DNA of 64,000 nucleotides from Caulobacter sp. UNC358MFTsu5.1. GTDB lineage: Bacteria; Pseudomonadota; Alphaproteobacteria; Caulobacterales; Caulobacteraceae. Positions 59,074-64,000 of this stretch are shown piece after piece. Where the stretch lies: NCBI RefSeq assembly GCF_000712075.1, contig NZ_JONW01000005.1, positions 1,388,238 through 1,452,237 on the forward strand, in the 5' to 3' direction. The notes under the pieces are model-generated. The model was not told the origin of the DNA. It made no database searches and saw only the letters and a list, made by a program, of their open reading frames with translations. The stretch's first letter is position 1; each line of letters begins with the position of its first letter. A program made the position numbers and the translations under genes.

Positions 59074-59151
59074 AGAGAGAAGGAAGAAGGAAGAAGGCCT
59101 CCGGGGAGATACGGGCTTGAGCCCACGGGCCTGAGGGGATTTAAGGCCTGC

Positions 59152-60180
59152 ATGACCTCGCTTCCCAAGCCCAAGCTCCTTTCCGTCCTGGATGGCCAGA
59201 AGGCCGAACGTCCTCCCGTGTGGTTCATGCGGCAGGCGGGTCGCTATCTGCCGGAGTACCGGGCCGTTCGCGCCACCGAGCCGACCTTCATCGATTTCTG
59301 CCTGAACCCGGAGAAGGCCGCCGAGGTCACCCTGCAGCCCCTGCGGCGGTTCCCGTTCGACGCGGCCATCGTCTTCGCCGACATCCTGCTGATCCCCCAG
59401 GCCCTGGGCCAGAAGGTGTGGTTCGAGGCAGGCGAGGGGCCCAAGCTGGGCGAGCTGCCGTCCATCGAGTCGATGCGCGACCTGACGGGCCAGGCCGGCC
59501 AGGCCTTGGGCGCGGTCGGCGAGACGTTGAGCCGTGTCCGGTCGGCCATGGATCCCGAGCGGACCCTGATCGGTTTCGCCGGCGCGCCCTGGACCGTGGC
59601 GACCTACATGATCGAAGGCGCCTCCAGCGACCGTTCCGGGGCCCGGACCTTCGCCTATCAGCACGCCGACAAGCTGGACGCCCTGATCCAGGTGCTGATC
59701 GACGCGACCATCGACTACCTGGCCATGCAGGCGGCTTCGGGCGCCCAGGTGCTGAAGCTGTTCGAGAGCTGGGCCGAGGGCCTCTCCGAGCCCTTGTTCG
59801 AGCGCCTGGTGACCAAGCCGCATGTCGCCATCATCGAAGGCCTCCGGGCCCGAGGCGTGACCACGCCGGTGATCGGCTTCCCGCGCGGGGCCGGGACCCT
59901 GGTCGAGACCTACGCCAAGGTCGCGCCGGTCCAGGGCGTGGCGCTGGACACCCAGGCCTCCGCGGCGCTGGGCCAGTCGATCCAGAAGACCAAGGCCATC
60001 CAGGGCGCGCTCGATCCGCTGCTGCTGCGGGCCGGCGGCGACGCCTTGATCGCGCGGGTCGACCAACTGCTGGAACAGTGGGGGCAGGGTCCCTACATCT
60101 TCAATCTGGGTCACGGCATCCTGCCCGACACGCCGATCGCCCACGTCGAGGCGGTGCTGGCCCGGGTCACCGGGAAATGA
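59152..60180 (+). CDS. hemE: Uroporphyrinogen decarboxylase HemE
   Basis: Heme pathway step from uroporphyrinogen III to coproporphyrinogen III. 342 residues. RPPVWFMRQAGRYLPEYR carries the conserved Arg residues, AIVFADILLIP the catalytic Asp, and GFAGAPWTVATYMIEG the middle motif. AAGG lies before the ATG. It is the first gene to the right of the origin; its promoter lies within origin sequence in Caulobacter. Confidence 0.96.
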   Translation: MTSLPKPKLLSVLDGQKAERPPVWFMRQAGRYLPEYRAVRATEPTFIDFCLNPEKAAEVTLQPLRRFPFDAAIVFADILLIPQALGQKVWFEAGEGPKLGELPSIESMRDLTGQAGQALGAVGETLSRVRSAMDPERTLIGFAGAPWTVATYMIEGASSDRSGARTFAYQHADKLDALIQVLIDATIDYLAMQAASGAQVLKLFESWAEGLSEPLFERLVTKPHVAIIEGLRARGVTTPVIGFPRGAGTLVETYAKVAPVQGVALDTQASAALGQSIQKTKAIQGALDPLLLRAGGDALIARVDQLLEQWGQGPYIFNLGHGILPDTPIAHVEAVLARVTGK

Positions 60181-61238
60181 CCAACGCGATGGGGACGAAA
60201 CGGAAGATCGCCGTCGTCCTGTTCAACCTGGGCGGACCCGACGGGCCGGACGCGGTGCGGCCGTTCCTGTTCAACCTGTTCCGGGATCCGGCGATCATCG
60301 GTCTGCCGGCGCCGCTGCGCTATCCGATCGCCGCCCTGATCGCCGCGACGCGCACGAAGCTGGCCAAGGAGAACTACGCCCTGATGGGTGGCGGCTCGCC
60401 CCTGTTGCCGGAAACCGAGAAGCAGGCGAGGGCGCTGGAGGCCGATCTGGCCGAGCGCTTCCCGGACGCCGAGACCCGTTGCTTCATCGCCATGCGCTAC
60501 TGGAAGCCGCTGACCAACCAGACCGCCAAGGCCGTGAAGGCCTTCGCCCCAGCCGAGGTGGTGCTGCTGCCGCTCTATCCGCAGTATTCGACCACGACGA
60601 CCGGTTCGTCGCTGAAGGCGTGGAAGCGCGCCTACCGCAAGGGCCCGGGCCGGGTGTCGACGGTCTGCTGCTATCCGACGGACGAGGCTCTGGTTCAGGC
60701 GCATGCCGACCTGATCAGGGCCGCCTACGACAAGGCCGGACGTCCCGGTCCGGCGCGCCTGCTGTTTTCCGCTCATGGCCTGCCTGAGAAGGTGATCCTG
60801 GCCGGCGATCCCTACCAGAGCCAAGTCGAGGCCACGGCCGCGGCGGTGGCCGCGAAGCTGGGCGAGGGCTGGGGCTGGCGGGTCACCTATCAGAGCCGGG
60901 TGGGCCCGATGAAGTGGATCGACCCCTCGACCGAGGACGAGATCCGCGCCGCCAGCAAGCAGGGCCTGGCCCTGGTCGTCACGCCGATCGCCTTCGTCTC
61001 GGAGCACATCGAGACCCTGGTCGAGCTGGATCACGAATATCGCCAGGTGGCCTTCGAGAACGGCTGCCCGGTCTATGTCCGCGTGCCGGCCCTGGGCGTC
61101 GCGCCCGGGTTCATCCGCGGCCTGGGCCGCGCCATCCAGGGCGTGCTCGGCGCGCCGGACCGCTTGGTCACCGCCTGCGCCTGGCGCTGCGGCGGCGACC
61201 GCACCCAATGTCCGAACAAACAGGGAGCTTCGGCGTGA
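60177..61238 (+). CDS. hemH: Ferrochelatase HemH
   Basis: Inserts Fe(II) into protoporphyrin IX. 353 residues. VVLFNLGGPDGPDAVRPFL, YPQYSTTTTGSSL, LLFSAHGLPEKV (catalytic His) and FVSEHIETLVELD (catalytic Glu) are intact. The C-terminus CAWRCGGDRTQC holds three closely spaced Cys, in line with the [2Fe-2S] ferrochelatase reported from Caulobacter. The ATG overlaps the hemE stop (ATGA); a second ATG lies 12 bases on. Confidence 0.95.
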   Translation: MTNAMGTKRKIAVVLFNLGGPDGPDAVRPFLFNLFRDPAIIGLPAPLRYPIAALIAATRTKLAKENYALMGGGSPLLPETEKQARALEADLAERFPDAETRCFIAMRYWKPLTNQTAKAVKAFAPAEVVLLPLYPQYSTTTTGSSLKAWKRAYRKGPGRVSTVCCYPTDEALVQAHADLIRAAYDKAGRPGPARLLFSAHGLPEKVILAGDPYQSQVEATAAAVAAKLGEGWGWRVTYQSRVGPMKWIDPSTEDEIRAASKQGLALVVTPIAFVSEHIETLVELDHEYRQVAFENGCPVYVRVPALGVAPGFIRGLGRAIQGVLGAPDRLVTACAWRCGGDRTQCPNKQGASA

Positions 61239-61702
61239 TGGATTTCCTGGCCGGTCATTTCGACCTGATCCGCGGCCTGCACATCATCTTCGTGATGGCC
61301 TGGATCGCCGGCATGCTGATCCTGCCGCGCCTCTTCGTCTATCACATGAAGACCGAGCCCGGTTCGGAGATGGACGCGGTCTTTAAGCTGGCCGAGCTGC
61401 GCACCCTGCGGATCATCATCAATCCGGCGATGATCCTGGCCCTGCTGATGGGCCTGCTGCTGGCGATGATCGACACCCAGCGGCTGGGGCCGGACTTCTA
61501 TCTGAAGCCCTGGGCCCTGACCAAGATCGCCGCCCTGCTGTTCCTGTTCGCCTGGCACGGCTTCGTCTCGAAGGCCCGCCGCCAGTTCGCGGCCGGGACC
61601 AACACCCGCTCGGAGAAGTTCTGGCGGATGACCAACGAGCTGCCGTTCCTGGCGGCGATCGTCATCGTGCTGTCGGTGACGACCAAGTTCCTGGGCCACT
61701 AG
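61238..61702 (+). CDS. hemJ: Protoporphyrinogen oxidase HemJ
   Basis: Penultimate heme step, membrane-bound. 154 residues and four spans. LIRGLHIIFVMAWIAGMLILPRLFVYH has the conserved His pair, and YLKPWALTKIAALLF the conserved Lys region. The ATG overlaps the hemH stop by one base (TGATG), with GGGAG ten bases before; an in-frame ATG at 61208 inside hemH is possible but adds a non-family leader. Confidence 0.93.
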   Translation: MDFLAGHFDLIRGLHIIFVMAWIAGMLILPRLFVYHMKTEPGSEMDAVFKLAELRTLRIIINPAMILALLMGLLLAMIDTQRLGPDFYLKPWALTKIAALLFLFAWHGFVSKARRQFAAGTNTRSEKFWRMTNELPFLAAIVIVLSVTTKFLGH

Positions 61703-61971
61703 CTCGGCCACCCGGTCAGGCGGCTTTGCTTGACCGGCGGGGCCGCTTGTGGTTCCCATCCAGACAGACAGGTCGCCTGCGGCCTGTTCCCGCCTCTTAC
61801 GGACCGGCGCTCGTCCTGACGCGCCCCCGGAGCCCAGCTCCGAAGGTCTGTCCCCCGATCGATACGCGCCGTCGTCATGGCGCGACCCGCTCGCCGCCCC
61901 TCGCGACGAGTCCGTTTTAGAACCAAGGCCCGGCTCGCGGTTTCGCGGGCCGAGCGACGTTGAGTGTCATC
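61703..61971 (+). other. Long leader between hemJ and rho
   Basis: 269 bases without a credible gene, GC-rich with several short inverted repeats and CT-rich stretches (GTTCCCGCCTCTTACGG, GCGCCCCCGGAGCCC). Bacterial rho genes are often autoregulated by premature termination in such a leader, so this is a plausible regulatory 5' UTR; no intrinsic terminator is visible. Confidence 0.4.
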
Positions 61972-63384
61972 ATGACCGACCAGACTGATACCCAAGACAA
62001 TCCCGAGCTCGAACCCGTCGTCGACACGACGGTCGAGCCGGCCGCCGACACCGCCGCCAACGGCGACGACAACGGCGACGAAGACTCCGAGATCAGCGCC
62101 GCGGTGGCCGCCATGGGCCTGACGCGCATGTCGCTGCAGGAGCTGAAGGAGAAGTCGCCCGCCGACCTGCTGGCCTTCGCCGAGACCTTCGAGGTCGAGA
62201 ACGCCAACTCCATGCGCAAGCAGGACATGATGTTCGCGATCCTGAAGACCCTCGCCGAGGAAGGCGTGGAGATCTTCGGCTCGGGCACCATGGAAGTGGT
62301 GCAGGACGGCTTCGGCTTCCTGCGCTCGCCGGAAGCCAACTATCTTCCGGGCCCGGACGATATCTACGTGTCGCCCTCGCAGATCCGAAAGTTCGGCCTG
62401 CGCACCGGCGACAGCGTCGAGGGCGCCATCCGCTCGCCGCGCGAAGGCGAGCGCTACTTCGCCCTGACCAGCGTCTCGAAGATCAATTTCGAGAGCCCCG
62501 AGAACGTGCGCCACAAGGTGCACTTCGACAACCTGACGCCGCTGTATCCCGAAGAGCGGCTGAACATGGAACTGCCCGATCCGACCATCAAGGATCGCTC
62601 GGGCCGGGTCATCGACATCGTCGCTCCGCTGGGCAAGGGCCAGCGCTGCCTGATCGTCGCCCCGCCGCGCGTCGGCAAGACGGTGATGCTGCAGAACATC
62701 GCCAAGTCGATCGAGACCAACCACCCCGAGTGCTACCTGATCGTCCTGCTGATCGACGAGCGCCCGGAAGAAGTCACCGACATGCAGCGCACGGTGAAGG
62801 GCGAGGTCATCGCCTCTACCTTCGACGAGCCGGCGACCCGCCACGTGCAGGTCGCCGAGATGGTCATCGAAAAGGCCAAGCGCCTGGTCGAGCACAAGCG
62901 CGACGTCGTCATCCTGCTGGACTCGGTCACGCGCCTGGGCCGCGCCTACAACACCACCGTCCCGTCGTCGGGCAAGGTGCTGACCGGCGGCGTCGACGCC
63001 AACGCCCTGCAGCGCCCCAAGCGCTTCTTCGGCGCCGCGCGCAACGTGGAGGAGGGCGGCTCGCTGTCGATCATCGCCACCGCCCTGATCGACACCGGCA
63101 GCCGCATGGACGAAGTGATCTTCGAAGAGTTCAAGGGCACCGGTAACTCGGAAATCGTCCTGGACCGCAAGGTGGCCGACAAGCGCATCTTCCCGGCCAT
63201 CGACGTGCTCAAGTCGGGCACCCGCAAGGAAGAGCTCATCACCCCGCGCGACCAGCTGCAGAAGACCTACGTCCTGCGCCGCATCCTCAACCCGATGGGC
63301 GCCTCGGACGCCATCGAGTTCCTGCTGGAGAAGATGCGCCAGTCGAAGACCAACGGCGATTTCTTCCAGAGCATGAACACTTAA
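61972..63384 (+). CDS. rho: Transcription termination factor Rho
   Basis: Hexameric RNA helicase. 470 residues. An acidic Asp/Glu/Asn-rich N-terminal extension (1-40) precedes the Rho_N helices ([19 protein letters not shown]). The cold-shock RNA-binding domain contains [35 protein letters not shown]. The motor has Walker A APPRVGKT (about 229-236), [27 protein letters not shown] and the Q-loop/R-loop region. The first family Met is at 61972; a TTG 12 bases upstream is unlikely. Followed by parS and a terminator. Confidence 0.96.
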   Translation: MTDQTDTQDNPELEPVVDTTVEPAADTAANGDDNGDEDSEISAAVAAMGLTRMSLQELKEKSPADLLAFAETFEVENANSMRKQDMMFAILKTLAEEGVEIFGSGTMEVVQDGFGFLRSPEANYLPGPDDIYVSPSQIRKFGLRTGDSVEGAIRSPREGERYFALTSVSKINFESPENVRHKVHFDNLTPLYPEERLNMELPDPTIKDRSGRVIDIVAPLGKGQRCLIVAPPRVGKTVMLQNIAKSIETNHPECYLIVLLIDERPEEVTDMQRTVKGEVIASTFDEPATRHVQVAEMVIEKAKRLVEHKRDVVILLDSVTRLGRAYNTTVPSSGKVLTGGVDANALQRPKRFFGAARNVEEGGSLSIIATALIDTGSRMDEVIFEEFKGTGNSEIVLDRKVADKRIFPAIDVLKSGTRKEELITPRDQLQKTYVLRRILNPMGASDAIEFLLEKMRQSKTNGDFFQSMNT

Positions 63385-63390
63385 GCTTGG

Positions 63391-63406
63391 TGTTTCACGT
63401 GAAACA
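63391..63406. promoter_or_regulatory. parS centromere site
   Basis: TGTTTCACGTGAAACA is a perfect 16-base palindrome identical to the bacterial parS consensus bound by ParB. It lies six bases past the rho stop and about 4.3 kb from the origin, where Caulobacter centromere sites are expected. Confidence 0.92.
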
Positions 63407-63410
63407 TGAG

Positions 63411-63441
63411 GGGCGGCCGGTGCGAACCGGCCGCCCTTTTT
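63411..63441 (+). terminator. Intrinsic terminator of rho
   Basis: GGGCGGCCGGT-GCGA-ACCGGCCGCCC is followed by TTTTT, directly after parS. Confidence 0.9.
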
Positions 63442-63471
63442 GTTTGCTTGCTGGGCCTGGGCAGCGACCCC

Positions 63472-64000
63472 TGGCCCCCTACGGACCGCTTCGCGGTCGT
63501 CTTCCCCCGCAGGGGGAAGAGCGCGGGTGCGAGGGCTCCGCCCCCTATGGGGGCGGACAGGCGGCGAAGCCGCCAGGTGGGGGCAAGGGGGTGAACCACG
63601 GCTTTTCAGCCTCACGCGATCTCTCGCTGAAGGTATGGAAAGGGCTGCGGAGCGCCGGACATCGTCCGGAAGAAATTAGAGAATACCGTTTCGACGAAGC
63701 CCGATCGCTCCGCGCGGTCGTTATCCGGAAGCGCGACGGCGCTGAGTTCTATTGGAACCTCGCCGCCTTGAAGCCTCCGGCGGGCGGGCTGGAGCAACGA
63801 TCCCCAGTCCCGGACCGCGAGCGTCTCACCGCCCGCCTGCTGCTCAACCGGCCCCCATCCAACGCTGTATCCGTGTTCCGAGCCCAGCCGGCACCAGATG
63901 GATGGGGTTTGATCCTTTCAGACCGCCGAAGGAGCTTCCCGCTCGATCGCCCCCCGCCGCCGCATCGGTCGCTGGCCATGCGCCCTTTCCCGCGTCGAGG
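63472..64000 (-). repeat. Composite dispersed element, copy 3 (inverted, cut by window end)
   Basis: In inverse order to copies 1 and 2: the CTTGCCCCC-type palindrome (63472-63591, almost identical to 14178-14300), then GGAGCGCCGGACATCGTCCGG (63651), TACCGTTTCGACGAAG (63685), CGCTCCGCGC and CGTTATCC (63708-63724), a variable centre, and GCCGCATCGGTCGCTGGCC (63960). A plus-strand frame stays open through most of it (with KGLRSAGHRPEE and YRFDEARSLRAVVIRKRDG), but the equivalent frames in the other copies are interrupted, so coding is doubtful. It lies where trmE or another rho-downstream gene might be expected. Confidence 0.68.

Larger units (their letters stand above)
58660..59151. other. Chromosomal replication origin (Cori)
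   Basis: The gap between the DUF299 gene and hemE, where the Caulobacter origin lies. It holds a G-type DnaA box, three CtrA boxes, TCCCCA words at 58711-58716 (inverse), 58794-58799 and 58928-58933, GANTC sites at 58728-58732 and 58833-58837, and an A/T-rich purine-pyrimidine stretch (59050-59096) by the rightmost CtrA box, a candidate unwinding region. Genes diverge from it on both sides. The boxes fit the known CtrA/DnaA/CcrM control of Caulobacter replication. Confidence 0.9.

Overview
The window is high-GC alphaproteobacterial chromosome, most likely from Caulobacter or a very close relative. The strongest evidence is at the right end. The order dnaQ-coaE-aroE-maf-(PPDK regulator), an intergenic gap, then hemE-hemH-hemJ-rho is the order I know around the Caulobacter origin of replication (Cori). 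The gap at about 58.66-59.15 kb carries three TTAA-N7-TTAA-type CtrA boxes, a G-type DnaA box, TCCCCA W-type boxes and two GANTC (CcrM) sites. A perfect 16-bp parS palindrome lies just after rho. Genes on both sides of the gap read away from it.

Layout. 0-6.7 kb (mostly minus strand): DUF1150 and Hsp20, then ydbL-ynbE-ydbH (AsmA-like envelope lipid transport) and dapB. 6.9-11 kb: malic enzyme followed by an AT-rich membrane-protein gene that looks acquired, then a patch of palindromic repeats. 11-14 kb: a GMC oxidoreductase divergent from an HWE histidine kinase. 14.3-19.5 kb: trpF-trpB-trpA-accD-folC. 20.4-25.5 kb: cytochrome c maturation genes split into ccmCDG and ccmAB by a block of unrelated genes. 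25.7-36.9 kb: acnA, DUF1223, a tandem pair of probable small RNAs, and many small membrane or stress proteins. 37-44.5 kb: a malyl-CoA thioesterase-like protein, a mesaconyl-CoA hydratase and malate dehydrogenase (ethylmalonyl-CoA pathway theme), a TetR/SDR pair with visible operators, and a second TonB-C-like periplasmic protein. 45.6-50.2 kb: ftsK, a CsbD-like lipoprotein, lolA and xthA, with a candidate small RNA between the last two. 50.3-55 kb: two regulator/oxidoreductase pairs (XRE/SDR and LysR/MDR). 55-64 kb: the origin cluster.

Themes. The window combines core metabolism (Trp, Lys, folate and fatty-acid precursors, TCA enzymes, heme and cytochrome c biogenesis) with replication and segregation functions near the origin. 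Several classes of intergenic palindromic repeat are dispersed through it. One is a composite element of about 0.5-0.6 kb present in three diverged copies, always next to the same REP-like palindrome.

I saw no tRNA, rRNA, CRISPR array, prophage or complete insertion sequence. The least-explained items are the composite repeat, the tandem small-RNA pair at 29.4-29.8 kb, and the AT-rich gene behind the malic enzyme. No database search was possible; family names come from motifs and recalled family sequences.
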